This document shows positions 16,990 to 26,002 of a stretch of 64,000 nt of DNA, in pieces; the stretch's first letter is position 1, and each line of letters opens with the position of its first letter. A program made the position numbers and the translations under genes. This stretch comes from Bosea sp. RAC05 (GTDB lineage Bacteria > Pseudomonadota > Alphaproteobacteria > Rhizobiales > Beijerinckiaceae), in the NCBI RefSeq assembly GCF_001713455.1, contig NZ_CP016463.1:62001-126000 (forward strand), given 5' to 3'. Below the pieces are notes generated by a model. The model made no database searches. It worked only from the letters and a program-made list of their open reading frames with translations, and was not told the DNA's origin.

Positions 16990-18447
16990 GTGATCATCAC
17001 TGCCGAAGATTTGCTCTCCAGTTGGCGCAGGCCGCACGTGTTCACCACGGCGGAGGTCGACCAGGTCTATCGTGCCCTGCGCGATAGCGCTGTGACCCGG
17101 AATCCCGCGCTCGCCGACTCGCTCCTGGCTGTCGGCGTCACCGCCGATATCGCCTATGCCATCGCATGCGAGCCTGCGTCATACGGCGTCTGCGAGGAAG
17201 AGGACATCGACGAGGTCAGATGCTGGATGTGGCTGGCGGCCCAGAAGGGCCGCGTTGAAGCCATCGAGCAGATGGTTGCGATCACCCAGGCCTGCGCCCT
17301 GAGCTCGGCATTCGAGGACGAGAGGGACGATCTGGAGGAGCTGTCGGCGTCATGGCTGACGGTTCTGGAGCATGCGAGCCCCGGCAGCCTGAAGCGTGTC
17401 GACGCCATCGTCGCCGATCATCGCGATCCCCGGTCTCCCGCTTCCCGGAATCGCGGGCGGACATTGCGCGAGCTCGCGGAGGCTCCCCATCGTCCCGCAA
17501 CGCCACAGCCTGCCCCGGCGATGCCGCCCGATGCCGAATTCGGCGCAGTCGTCGTTCCCTACATCGGTGATCCACAGTCTCGCGAAGGCGTCGATCTCGG
17601 GAAGCGCTATGGCACGATGGTTGGGCGGAAGCTGCCCTTCAAAGGCGTGCTTCCAGCGCCGGGCGCCATTGGCAACGCTATTCGGCAGCGCTGGCCCTGG
17701 GCTGACCTCGCGGCTCACCGGATCGAAACCAGCTTCGCTGTCCTGAGGGCGGCCGAAGTCGACCGCCCGATCGTTCTCCCGCCGATGCTCTTTGTCGGCC
17801 CGCCCGGATCGGGCAAGTCGACGCTGGCGCGCTTCGTATGCGAACTCGCCGGGCTTGCAACGACCGTGCTGCCTCTCGGCGGCGTCTCCGATGGCGCCGG
17901 CGTCTCTGCTGTCACCCGAAGCTGGGCGACGTCGCGCCCGAGCGCGATCGCACTGGGAATGTGCCAGCACGACACGGCCAACCCGGCCTATGTGCTCGAA
18001 GAGATCGACAAGACCAGCAAGGGCAACAGCTCGAACGGCAGCGCCTCGGATGCCCTGCTGCAACTGGTCGGCTCGCAGAGCTACCAGGATCTGTGCCTCA
18101 TGGCGCCGGTCAACGTTGCCCATGTCACATTCATCGCGACGGCCAACAACCTGCAGGGCGTCCCTCATGCGCTGCGGGATCGGTTCAAGGTCATCGTGGT
18201 CCCGCCGCCTCGCGATGAGGATTTCGAGACGCTGCTGGCAACCGTCACCGAGGACTTCATCCACGACCGCGGGATCCGTCGCGATCGCATGCCGCGGCTC
18301 ACGGCTCAGGACATCATGATCCTGCGTCGCTGGTTCGAGCAGAACCGGTCGGCCAGGGCGTTCGCTGACGCATTCGAGTCCATCGTCTCGTCAGCCATCG
18401 CCGAGTTCGAGGCGCTTGATCGCACCGCCGACATGCCCATGCAGTAG
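16990..18447 (+). CDS. AAA+ ATPase (Lon/ClpX-like AAA module, no protease domain)
   Basis: From the GTG at 16990 the protein has 485 aa. The C-terminal half holds an AAA+ domain: Walker A GPPGSGKST, Walker B VLEEIDK, sensor 1 IATANN and arginine finger LRDRF. The N-terminal 200 residues are helical and unrecognised, probably substrate or partner binding. No protease or metal site follows, so it is likely a remodelling ATPase. I reject the ATG at 16858 because the 130 bp before 16990 are AT-rich and look like a promoter region. A strong terminator follows. Confidence 0.82.
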   Translation: MIITAEDLLSSWRRPHVFTTAEVDQVYRALRDSAVTRNPALADSLLAVGVTADIAYAIACEPASYGVCEEEDIDEVRCWMWLAAQKGRVEAIEQMVAITQACALSSAFEDERDDLEELSASWLTVLEHASPGSLKRVDAIVADHRDPRSPASRNRGRTLRELAEAPHRPATPQPAPAMPPDAEFGAVVVPYIGDPQSREGVDLGKRYGTMVGRKLPFKGVLPAPGAIGNAIRQRWPWADLAAHRIETSFAVLRAAEVDRPIVLPPMLFVGPPGSGKSTLARFVCELAGLATTVLPLGGVSDGAGVSAVTRSWATSRPSAIALGMCQHDTANPAYVLEEIDKTSKGNSSNGSASDALLQLVGSQSYQDLCLMAPVNVAHVTFIATANNLQGVPHALRDRFKVIVVPPPRDEDFETLLATVTEDFIHDRGIRRDRMPRLTAQDIMILRRWFEQNRSARAFADAFESIVSSAIAEFEALDRTADMPMQ

Positions 18448-18474
18448 GCCCGTCTCTGGGCCGGAATTCGGGAA

Positions 18475-18498
18475 GGGGCGCTTCGGCGCCCCTTTTTT
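18475..18498 (+). terminator. Rho-independent terminator after the AAA+ gene
   Basis: A perfect 7-bp GC-rich stem (GGGGCGC/GCGCCCC) with a TTCG tetraloop is followed directly by six T residues. It ends the AAA+ transcript and insulates the pilin promoter that follows. Confidence 0.9.
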
Positions 18499-18536
18499 GT
18501 TGCCGGAATCAATCCTTCGAAATTGGTAGATTCAAG

Positions 18537-18565
18537 TTGACACCCTGAGTGGATGATACGTTAAT
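18537..18565 (+). promoter_or_regulatory. Predicted sigma-70 promoter of the prepilin gene
   Basis: A consensus -35 (TTGACA, 18537-18542) is followed after 17 bp by GTTAAT (18560-18565), four of six matches to the -10 consensus. It lies about 100 bp before the pilin ATG, between two strong terminators, which fits an independently transcribed pilin gene with a long leader. Confidence 0.5.
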
Positions 18566-18665
18566 CCTTGTCAGTCCTTCCGGAATCGGAGATTGCTCCT
18601 TTGTTCCGTATGGACCGCGGCTCCTCGCGGACGCCGGCCTGTCACTCACCAGGAGATCCTTGCAG

Positions 18666-19232
18666 ATGATCGAGATCGCTGCTCGTACCACCCCAATCGT
18701 CCGCGCAGCCGCTCGTGTTCGCCGCGGACTGACGCTCATCGAGGCCGCTGCGGTTCTCGGACTTCTCGCAATCGTCGTCGCCGGCGCGCTGCTTCTCTTC
18801 CAGTCGGCCAGCACCAACAGCCGCGTCGCCGATGCGGCCAGCCAGCTCGCCAACGTCCAGCAGACCGTTCGCTCGACCTATGCCGGCCAGGCCGGTTTCT
18901 CCGGGCTCACCAACACGACCATTGCCTCCTCGCTCCCCTCGAAGATGAACGTCGCCGGCGGCGGGCTGCGTCACGCCTTCAACGGCTCGATCACGGTCGC
19001 TCCGACCAACACCGGTGGCGGCGCCGACTCCGGCTTCTACATCACCTTCGCCGGTGTGCCCGCGGAAGCCTGCATCAAGCTCGCGACCATGGACATGGGC
19101 CGTGCCATCGTCGGTCTGAACTTCGGCACTTCGCCGTCGACGGACACCCCGCCGCCGATCGCGCCGTCGACCGCCCAGGCCAGCTGCGGCAGCTCGGGCA
19201 CCACCACGCTGACCTGGACCGTGGCCGGCTGA
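18666..19232 (+). CDS. Type IVb major prepilin (PilS-like)
   Basis: The 188-aa product has a basic leader ending in glycine, then the prepilin cleavage region RRG-LTLIEAA with Glu at mature position 5 and a hydrophobic helix of about 20 residues. The rest resembles PilS of IncI-type thin pili: a QQTVRSTYAG segment, FSGLT, a SGFYITF strand, and a pair of cysteines (EACIKL and QASCGS) that could form the C-terminal disulfide loop. Thin pili aid mating in liquid. The ATG at 18666 has a GGAG ribosome site. No pilus assembly genes are in the window, so assembly must come from elsewhere on the plasmid. Confidence 0.85.
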   Translation: MIEIAARTTPIVRAAARVRRGLTLIEAAAVLGLLAIVVAGALLLFQSASTNSRVADAASQLANVQQTVRSTYAGQAGFSGLTNTTIASSLPSKMNVAGGGLRHAFNGSITVAPTNTGGGADSGFYITFAGVPAEACIKLATMDMGRAIVGLNFGTSPSTDTPPPIAPSTAQASCGSSGTTTLTWTVAG

Positions 19233-19257
19233 TCGATCGCCGAAATCGGGTTCACGA

Positions 19258-19282
19258 ACGGAGGGCTCGCGCCCTCCGTTTT
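19258..19282 (+). terminator. Rho-independent terminator after the prepilin gene
   Basis: A perfect 9-bp stem (ACGGAGGGC/GCCCTCCGT) with a 4-nt loop followed by TTTT lies 25 bp after the pilin stop, making the pilin a single-gene transcription unit, as expected for a highly expressed subunit. Confidence 0.85.
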
Positions 19283-19299
19283 CATTTCGGGAGGTCGAC

Positions 19300-19836
19300 A
19301 TGACCAACATTGACGAGTTTCTCATCGTCCAGGCCGACGCGTTCTTCGGAAAATTGCAGTCGCAGCGCGGTTATTCCCTGCCAGCGATCCTGTCGGTCAC
19401 AACCGCCTTCTTCGCGCTCTGCATCGCATTGTCGACCCTGCGGGTCGTGGGAGACTTCGGCCTCAGTGGCTCGCTGCCGGTGGCGTTCATCGCGGCCGGC
19501 TTTCTGACCTGGAGCTGCTTTGTGTTCGTCCTGATGTGGCGTGTCAGGCTGAAGCCACTCATTCGTGACGCCCGATCGGCCTGGACGCCCAAACTTGCTC
19601 GGTATTACGCCGTCCTTGCCGAACTGTCGCGCCAGGATCGCATGAGGCGCACCTGCCGGTTGATGTTTCTGGCGTTCGTCGTTGTGGATGCCGTGTCGAT
19701 GGTTCTTCGGCTTGATCCGAATCCGACCTCACTGGCGACCTCGATCGGCTTGACGATGAGCCTCTATGCCGACTGCACCTGGCCACGGGATCCGGGAACT
19801 GCCGAGCCCAAGGCCGAGTTCTCTCCTGCGACCTGA
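19300..19836 (+). CDS. Membrane hypothetical protein, 178 aa
   Basis: Two clear transmembrane helices (about residues 29-46 and 58-80) and a possible third near residues 120-140. A good ribosome site (GGGAGG) precedes the ATG. No family is recognised. It directly follows the pilin terminator, so it needs its own promoter or readthrough. Confidence 0.7.
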   Translation: MTNIDEFLIVQADAFFGKLQSQRGYSLPAILSVTTAFFALCIALSTLRVVGDFGLSGSLPVAFIAAGFLTWSCFVFVLMWRVRLKPLIRDARSAWTPKLARYYAVLAELSRQDRMRRTCRLMFLAFVVVDAVSMVLRLDPNPTSLATSIGLTMSLYADCTWPRDPGTAEPKAEFSPAT

Positions 19837-19895
19837 TCGTCGTTGATGAATGCGCCGGTCCATAGGATGGTCAGTGCGATCCTTTCTCGGAGACC

Positions 19896-20429
19896 ATGAT
19901 GACCGCAGCGCCAGCCGCGCCCAGCGCCCACGAATCGACCCTGCCTGCCGGGCTTGAGACGGCATACGAGCCCCTGGCCGGCAGCATGCGCCTTTCGAGC
20001 GAGGGGCGGCGAATCGTCGTGCGCTATGTGGCCATCGATCCATGGCCACCGACGCACTTCTTCCCGGACAATGGACAGCGCGGCAAGCTGGACAGCGCGC
20101 CGATGGAAGGCGCCTTGCCGCTCGTGCGCGACGGAGATCGACTGCGGCAGGCCGCCGACGGTGAACCTGCCGAACGTTGGTGGCTTCCTCCGTCCCATCT
20201 CGACATCCATGAAGCTCGGGCCATGCTCGATCCGATCATGGAAGCCTATGCTGCCTGGAAGGCCGGCGAACTCTGCGGCTGCGTCACGGAAACCTTCGTC
20301 AAGACGGGTCGTAGCTGGGGCTACAGCGAGACCTCCGTCGAATGGGGGCATTTCTCGCCGGCACAGGCTCAAATGGAGCTCGACGCGATCGAGGCAGCGC
20401 CAGAGCCAAGCCCGGCGCCCGCCCTGTAG
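19896..20429 (+). CDS. Hypothetical protein, 177 aa
   Basis: A soluble protein with an Ala/Pro-rich start and end and a central Trp-rich region (DPWPPTHF, ERWWLPPS). No known motif. It converges on the 149-aa gene at 20437-20886 with 7 bp between the stops. Confidence 0.65.
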   Translation: MMTAAPAAPSAHESTLPAGLETAYEPLAGSMRLSSEGRRIVVRYVAIDPWPPTHFFPDNGQRGKLDSAPMEGALPLVRDGDRLRQAADGEPAERWWLPPSHLDIHEARAMLDPIMEAYAAWKAGELCGCVTETFVKTGRSWGYSETSVEWGHFSPAQAQMELDAIEAAPEPSPAPAL

Positions 20430-20436
20430 CGTCGGC

Positions 20437-20886
20437 TCAGTGCAGAATGGGCCGAAATTCGCCCTGCAGCTCGACGAGGGCATCGCAGAAGTCGGTCAGA
20501 ATCGTGTCCATCTCGTCAATCCCGCGGGCGGGCCCCTGCAGGATCTCGCCCGCACCATCCATGATCATGATGTGGATGGCGCCGTCGGTGCCGCAGGTCA
20601 GGAACACGGGCAGGCTGCTGTCCTCCTCATCTTCTTCGAGATCCTCATCCAGGCGAAACGCGATCACCAGATCGTCGTCATCGGCAGCCTGGTCGCTGGA
20701 TGCGCTGCGCGAGAACTCCATCTCGATGAAGGCCTCGAAACGCTCGTCGATGCCGGCCAGGGCGAGAGAGGCCTCGGTGTGAGCGGCGACGGTCTCGGCC
20801 AGATCGAGCAACTGGCGGCGTGACAGAAGCCGCGCCGGCTGGGCCTGGGTGCGACGTCCCGATCGGTTGGAACGGACGTGATGCAT
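20437..20886 (-). CDS. Acidic hypothetical protein, 149 aa
   Basis: The start at 20886 has an excellent ribosome site (AAGGAGG). After a basic N-terminus of about 25 residues the protein is strongly acidic, with an Asp/Glu-rich block (about residues 65-90). No family is recognised. It is divergent from the nuclease/helicase operon, and the region 20887-21050 should contain both promoters. Confidence 0.68.
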   Translation of the reverse strand: MHHVRSNRSGRRTQAQPARLLSRRQLLDLAETVAAHTEASLALAGIDERFEAFIEMEFSRSASSDQAADDDDLVIAFRLDEDLEEDEEDSSLPVFLTCGTDGAIHIMIMDGAGEILQGPARGIDEMDTILTDFCDALVELQGEFRPILH

Positions 20887-21050
20887 CGCGACCTCCTTCT
20901 GGCTTGCCCTGAAATCAGTGGATAGCAGCGCGACGAAACCGACAAAGGCCTGTGCTTCGAGCCGCCAATCCTTTTCATGTTTCATGGATCGATGGTTCCA
21001 TCGACCATGAGATGGTCGCTCGATTCGAGCTTCGACTTCAAGGATTGCCA

Positions 21051-21407
21051 GTGCCGATGTCCCCCGAGGATCTTGTCCGATTTTTCCACCAGCGGCGGTT
21101 CCCGCTGACGGACGAGAAGTACCTCCAGACCCGGATCGAAGAGGTGTTCACCGCCGAGGGTATCGCCTTCGAGCGCGAGGTGCGCCTGTCGTCGAAGGAC
21201 ATCATCGACTTCATCGTCGATGGCGACATCGGGATCGAGGTCAAGATCAAGGGCGGCAAGCGCAACATCTATGACCAGGTCTCGCGCTACTGCGCGCATG
21301 ACCGCATCAAATCGGTCGTGCTGCTGACGGCCGTGTCGATGGGTTTCCCGCCCGAGATCGACGGCAAGAGCTGTTACGTGGCCTCGCTCGGGAGAGGCTG
21401 GCTGTGA
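21051..21407 (+). CDS. PD-(D/E)XK-like nuclease, 118 aa
   Basis: The core reads IIDFIVDGDIGIEVKIKGG: the Asp, the E-x-K pair and flanking strands of a minimal PD-(D/E)XK nuclease fold, followed by a QVSRYCAHDRI helix typical of such domains. I chose the GTG at 21051 because AAGGA sits 7 bp upstream; ATG at 21057 or 21012 are alternatives. Its stop overlaps the GTG start of the helicase gene (GTGA), so the two products are made together and probably work as a nuclease-helicase pair. Confidence 0.72.
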   Translation: MPMSPEDLVRFFHQRRFPLTDEKYLQTRIEEVFTAEGIAFEREVRLSSKDIIDFIVDGDIGIEVKIKGGKRNIYDQVSRYCAHDRIKSVVLLTAVSMGFPPEIDGKSCYVASLGRGWL

Positions 21408-23155
21408 AGCGGACCTTCGGGAAAATCGCGTTCGATCGTGACACTCGCTCCTGGATCATGGAGAGGGTCGAGCCACAGGTTGTCGCGAAGTTGAAGCGGG
21501 TCTTTGCTCGCGTGCCCGAGGCTCAGGGCGATCGCTTCCGCTTTCAGGACGAGGCCGGCGTCTGCGCAGATATCGACTGGTTCCTCTCCCGTTATCCATT
21601 GGCGATCTCACCAGCTGACGCCAAACTGCTCAAAACGCGCCGGCTGGATTACGAAACGTACCAGGCTGATCTTGATCGGGTCCTGATGCCGAATTGGTCG
21701 CCGCCCGGCGTGATCGGGCTGCAGCCCGGCGTCGTCATCCGGCGTTATCAGCAGCAGGCGATTGCGTTGCTGCAGAAGGCCAAGGGGCTGTTGCTGGGCG
21801 ACGGCGTCGGACTGGGGAAGACCTACACCTCGATCGGCTTCCTGGCCTCGACCCCGGATGCGCTTCCGGCCGCTGTGGTGATGGACGCGAACCTGACCCG
21901 TCAGTGGAAGTCGCGCATCGAGTCGATCTCGAACCTCCGCGTCCATGAGATCAAAGGCACCGTCCCCTACAGTCTTCCGCCAGCCGATGTATACCTGTTC
22001 CGGTACAGCAACGTGCGCGGCTGGGCTTCCGTCTTCGTGACAGGATTCTTCAAGGCCGTGATCTATGACGAGATCCAGGCCCTGCGTAACGGCTTCGAGA
22101 CGTCGAAGGGCGTGGCCTGCAAAGCGCTGTCCGAAAATGTCCGGTACCGGATGGGGTTGAGTGCAACGCCGGTGGCCAACTATGGCATCGAGGCTTATCG
22201 AATCCTGGCATTCCTGTTCATAGGCGAACACCCGTTGGGCACACGCGATGAATTCGTGCGCGAGTGGTGCGCCGGCGACGAGAAGCGCGTTCGAAATCCC
22301 GATGCTCTCGGCGCCTTCCTCCGCGAGCGCCATCTCATGCTTCGCCGCTCCAAGGCGGATGTCGCCAGCGAGATCGTTCGGTCTGCCGACGACCTGGTCA
22401 ACCGCGTGGTCAAGGAGATCGCTTACGACGTCTCAGCCGAGCGCGAGGTCGAGGATATGGCCAGAACGCTCGCCATTCGATCTGTGTCCGGAAGCTTCGT
22501 CGAGCGCGGGCAGGCTGCGCGTGATCTCGATATCCTGCTCCGTCAGGCGACCGGCGTGGCCAAGGCCAAGGGGGTCGCGGACTTCGTCCGGATCCTGCTG
22601 GATTCCGGTCTGAAGGTCGTTCTCGCCGGGTACCACAGGCAAGTCTACGAAATCTGGAAGAAAGAATTCGCTGACATCAAGTATGTCATGTACACCGGCT
22701 CGGAATCGGTGTCGCAGAAGAACAAATCCGAGGACGCCTTCGTCAACGGTGACGCCCAGCTATTCATGATCTCACTGAGGTCTGGAGCCGGCCTCGACTC
22801 CTTGCAGGCCGTTTGCCATACACTTGTCATTGGGGAGCTAGACTGGTCTCCGATTTGGCACCGCCAGCTTGAAGGGCGACTGGATCGCGAAGGCCAAACG
22901 GCAGAATACGTCGATTCCTACTACCTGACGGCGGACGGTGGGTCAGATCCTGCCATCACCGAAATCCTGGGCCTGAAATCGGCACAGGCGCGCGGCATCG
23001 AGAGCCCCTACTCCGCGATCGAGACGGTGCAGTCCGACGAAAGCCGCCTTCACGCCATGGCCAAGGATTGGCTCGCTCGCCGCGGCATCGATGTCGCCAA
23101 GGCCGCTCAGGAAGTCCGCAAGTCGGCCCGCCAGCAGGAGCTCGAACTGGCATGA
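21404..23155 (+). CDS. SNF2-type DNA helicase/translocase, 583 aa
   Basis: Superfamily 2 motifs are clear: RRYQQQAI (Q-like), Walker A GDGVGLGKTYT, YDEIQALRN (motif II, DEIQ in place of DEAH), GLSATPVANY (motif III) and, in the second lobe, LFMISLRSGAGLDSLQ (motif V) and HRQLEGRLDREGQT (motif VI). This is the SNF2/RapA-like layout of double-strand DNA translocases. It starts on GTG overlapping the nuclease stop and ends on ATG overlapping the next gene. With the nuclease it looks like a small restriction or DNA-processing module. Confidence 0.88.
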   Translation: MKRTFGKIAFDRDTRSWIMERVEPQVVAKLKRVFARVPEAQGDRFRFQDEAGVCADIDWFLSRYPLAISPADAKLLKTRRLDYETYQADLDRVLMPNWSPPGVIGLQPGVVIRRYQQQAIALLQKAKGLLLGDGVGLGKTYTSIGFLASTPDALPAAVVMDANLTRQWKSRIESISNLRVHEIKGTVPYSLPPADVYLFRYSNVRGWASVFVTGFFKAVIYDEIQALRNGFETSKGVACKALSENVRYRMGLSATPVANYGIEAYRILAFLFIGEHPLGTRDEFVREWCAGDEKRVRNPDALGAFLRERHLMLRRSKADVASEIVRSADDLVNRVVKEIAYDVSAEREVEDMARTLAIRSVSGSFVERGQAARDLDILLRQATGVAKAKGVADFVRILLDSGLKVVLAGYHRQVYEIWKKEFADIKYVMYTGSESVSQKNKSEDAFVNGDAQLFMISLRSGAGLDSLQAVCHTLVIGELDWSPIWHRQLEGRLDREGQTAEYVDSYYLTADGGSDPAITEILGLKSAQARGIESPYSAIETVQSDESRLHAMAKDWLARRGIDVAKAAQEVRKSARQQELELA

Positions 23156-23532
23156 TGAAAGCTTGGCACCTTGGCTCGATGAACGATGGGCTCTTCATCA
23201 TCGACCGCCCGCCCTCGCCGTCCGGCACCGATGTCGCTCCGCACGATCGCTATGGCCCGAGCTTGAGCCTGAGCGTGGCTGGCCTGTCGCAGACCCGGGC
23301 CCAGGCCGTCGTCGACCAGCACAACACCGAAATCGCTGCCGCGGCCGTCAGCACCGAGACAATGCGCCAAGCATGCATCGAAGCTGCGCTTGCCGAGCTG
23401 CTCACCGATGCTACAGGGATCTCTGACGACGAGGCCTATAATCGCGCGATCGCAGACGTCGTGGCAGCCATTCGGGCCATCGACGCCAGTCAGCTGGCGA
23501 CCGCGGTCGGGCCAGCCGTCGACGTCGCGTAG
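23152..23532 (+). CDS. Hypothetical protein, 126 aa, coupled to the helicase
   Basis: It starts on the ATGA overlap with the helicase stop, which rejects the longer frame from 23068. The sequence is mostly helical and Ala-rich with no recognised domain. As the third gene of the nuclease-helicase operon it could be an accessory or regulatory subunit. Confidence 0.65.
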   Translation: MMKAWHLGSMNDGLFIIDRPPSPSGTDVAPHDRYGPSLSLSVAGLSQTRAQAVVDQHNTEIAAAAVSTETMRQACIEAALAELLTDATGISDDEAYNRAIADVVAAIRAIDASQLATAVGPAVDVA

Positions 23533-23550
23533 CGGCATTGGAGCGCGGCC

Positions 23551-23793
23551 ATGGCAGTCCCGGATCGAGCGCTTCTTCAGCTCGTGGAGAAACTCATCGA
23601 CTTCCCATTCCCGCAGATCTGCCGACACCTGGTCGCGCACGATCTGCTGCAGGCGATGCGCGAGGCTGGCGCCGACATCCCGGACGAGCTGATCGATGCC
23701 GTTACCCAGGCTCAGGACGCGAGCGCGAGAGACCAGCTGGCGCAGCTGATAGAGGCTGATGCCGCGGCAGATCCGATAACGGCTCAACGATAG
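23551..23793 (+). CDS. Small hypothetical protein, 80 aa
   Basis: A short helical, acidic protein 18 bp after the previous gene on the same strand and ending just before CRISPR array 1. No family is recognised. Position suggests it is the last gene of the nuclease-helicase operon. Confidence 0.5.
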   Translation: MAVPDRALLQLVEKLIDFPFPQICRHLVAHDLLQAMREAGADIPDELIDAVTQAQDASARDQLAQLIEADAAADPITAQR

Positions 23794-23795
23794 GT

Positions 23796-24739
23796 AGACA
23801 ATCCCCGCTTGTGCGGGGGGAGCCGCCAGAGGCAAATCGTCGGCGCTCTTGTAAGCAGGTCCATCCCCGCGCGTACGAGGGAGTCCATCGGCTGGCGACC
23901 CATTCGAGGTCGGTGCAGGGTCCATCCCCGCGCGTACGGGGGAGCCTACGCACTCTGCTGATGCCGTAGCCGAATGACGGGTCCATCCCCGCGCGTGCGG
24001 GGGAGCCCGGGAGTTGGCAAAACCACCGTGCAGCGGGCGAGGTCCATCCCCGCGCGTGCGGGGGAGCCATCTGACCTTCGGTCAGAACCGTCGCTGGCCG
24101 GGGTCCATCCCCGCGCGTGCGGGGGAGCCGTCCGCGATCTCGCCAAGGATCTTTGGCATGCGGGTCCATCCCCGCGCGTGCGGGGGAGCCACGGACGGGT
24201 GCTGAGCTGAGACACGGCCCAGGGGTCCATCCCCGCGCGTGCGGGGGAGCCACGTCGGCGCCGAGCTGCTTGATGTTCATCAGCGGTCCATCCCCGCGCG
24301 TGCGGGGGAGCCCGTCGCAGAACGCCAAATCTGTGGCGTCATACCGGTCCATCCCCGCGCGTGCGGGGGAGCCGTCATGATGACACCGCGGACACCCGTG
24401 CGAGGCGGTCCATCCCCGCGCGTGCGGGGGAGCCTTCCGGCCCGGGGCGAGCATCTCCAGGCCAGTGGGTCCATCCCCGCGCGTGCGGGGGAGCCGCTAT
24501 CGCGCTGGCCCGTCCGGTGGCGCCTGAGGGTCCATCCCCGCGCGTGCGGGGGAGCCAGAAGGGCAAGGACCTGGGCGATCTGTGTAGGAGGTCCATCCCC
24601 GCGCGTGCGGGGGAGCCGAGTGGCAGAGCCACCAGGAGGGGGTCCAGGAAGGTCCATCCCCGCGCGTGCGGGGGAGCCCCGAAGAGGCGATCCAGGCCTA
24701 TGTCCGTAGCAGGTCCATCCCCGCGCGTGCGGGGGAGCC
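23796..24739 (-). CRISPR. CRISPR array 1 (type I-E), 16 repeats and 15 spacers
   Basis: 28-bp repeats recur every 61 bp from 23858 to 24712, with 33-bp spacers. On the plus strand they read GGTCCATCCCCGCGCG... and end GGGAGCC. A more degenerate repeat lies at 23796-23824. The repeats degrade towards the left (23796, 23858, 23919), which marks the leader-distal end. The reverse complement has the stem and GGGGAT-GGACC end typical of type I-E repeats, so transcription runs on the minus strand from the leader at 24740-24799, in line with cas1-cas2. Confidence 0.98.
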
Positions 24740-24799
24740 TCTTAGGTAGAAGTCGATGAAAAGATTACGATTTCAAAAAGCGGGTAGCAAGAAATGGTT
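24740..24799 (-). promoter_or_regulatory. Leader of CRISPR array 1
   Basis: An AT-rich 60-bp stretch between the cas2 stop and the first intact repeat. It shares an aligned pattern with the DNA flanking array 2 at 34578-34620 (TCT-AGGT, TCGaTGAAgA, TTTCAAAaAGC), the conserved adaptation/promoter sequence expected of a leader. Confidence 0.8.
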
Positions 24800-25114
24800 T
24801 TATGGAGCTGCTGCATTCGGTCTTCGGCGCTTGCCGACCAGCACTCCGTCAAGATCGACGACATCACGCACCGGCGTCCCTAGCGACAGGATTCTGAGCC
24901 TGCCAGGAGAGCTGTCGTCTTTGGAAATCATCAGGATCGAGCCGCCGGGAACTTGTGACCACCAGTCCGATAGCACATTCCAGACACGGTCTCGGACACC
25001 TTTAGGCAAGGCTGGCGACGTGAACACCCCAGGCGACACCTCAGGCATGATGGATGCGAGAAACCCGCGGAACCGGTCGGTAACATCTCGGGTAATGAAA
25101 ACCGTCATGGTCAT
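24800..25114 (-). CDS. cas2: Cas2e, adaptation subunit
   Basis: The 104-aa protein starts with the ferredoxin-like strand TMTVFITRDVTDRFRGFL and contains the Cas2e-type VWNVLSDWW segment. Cas2 dimers bridge two Cas1 dimers to form the spacer integrase. The start overlaps the cas1 stop by 4 bp. It is the last cas gene and is followed directly by the array leader. Confidence 0.95.
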   Translation of the reverse strand: MTMTVFITRDVTDRFRGFLASIMPEVSPGVFTSPALPKGVRDRVWNVLSDWWSQVPGGSILMISKDDSSPGRLRILSLGTPVRDVVDLDGVLVGKRRRPNAAAP

Positions 25115-26001
25115 GACGGCGCAGCCTCCTCGTCAGGCGCAAAGAGCGCCTTGATGCGGTCGATCATACACGCGATGACCGATTGTTTGCGAAGTGCTTC
25201 GCCTACCATGCGGCGAGCCGTTCTCTCGATGGACAATGTCGGGTTAGCTTGGACGGCTTTGACGGCGCGGAACGCCGAGTTCACGGTTATCTGATCGCGA
25301 AACAGATCGGCTACATCCAGCACGAAGCTCTGACCAGAGTCCTCGTGGATGAACCCGAGCTGAGGAATAGTGGCAGTCGCAGTGACCGCGATAGCTGCCG
25401 CACCCTCAAGAGCACTGGAGGCGTGGTTGAGAGCCTGGTTAGGTAGATCGGCAGCCATCGGATTGGTGCGATCATAGAATCGGCCATTCCATTTGATACC
25501 GATCCGCTGCGCTGAAAGCCGGTAGGTCTCTTTGACTCGGGATCCTTCGATCCCCCTCAGGACGGTGATGTCTCGATGGGGCAGAAGCTCGCCAAGCCGC
25601 ATCGCGTACATTCGACGTGCGACATGCATCCTGCCCTGCTTGGCGTCCGCCCACAGGCTCACTTGGCGCCGAGCCAAGTGAGAGAAATCGGAGAGCAGCG
25701 GGGGAGCCGTATAAAGGCGAACACCGTCTTCACCGACGGCGACGAGGCCGGCGCCGTGGCGGGCCAGGGTCCTGAGTGCGTCTTGCGTAACGCTACCGCC
25801 GGGCCCCAAGAGGACGAGAGAGATCGATTGGTGAGGGATCACGTAATCACCAGCGGATCCACCGCCGGGCCCGCCGCCAACGCCCGAGAAAGATAGCGCC
25901 CCGTCTTCAACCGACAGCCTACCGCGATCCAGGTAGACCAGCCCGTGGCGATCTGCATGAGGCAGTCGGGCTGTTTCTAAACCGAGGCGACCGCTGAGCA
26001 T
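25111..26001 (-). CDS. cas1: Cas1e integrase
   Basis: The 296-aa protein has the Cas1e fold and its metal ligands: Glu in RGIEGSRVKE, His in NHASSALEG and Asp in VLDVADLFRD. Cas1 inserts new spacers at the leader end. It begins 1 bp after the cas6e stop and overlaps cas2. All active-site residues are present, so the adaptation module looks functional. Confidence 0.96.
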   Translation of the reverse strand: MLSGRLGLETARLPHADRHGLVYLDRGRLSVEDGALSFSGVGGGPGGGSAGDYVIPHQSISLVLLGPGGSVTQDALRTLARHGAGLVAVGEDGVRLYTAPPLLSDFSHLARRQVSLWADAKQGRMHVARRMYAMRLGELLPHRDITVLRGIEGSRVKETYRLSAQRIGIKWNGRFYDRTNPMAADLPNQALNHASSALEGAAAIAVTATATIPQLGFIHEDSGQSFVLDVADLFRDQITVNSAFRAVKAVQANPTLSIERTARRMVGEALRKQSVIACMIDRIKALFAPDEEAAPS

Positions 26002-26002
26002 G

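Noticed and set aside
23702..24759. Several long open frames on both strands with repeating PSPRVRG/HPRACGG peptides
   Set aside because: They are translations of CRISPR array 1 repeats (61-bp period with a stop-free GC-rich repeat), not genes.
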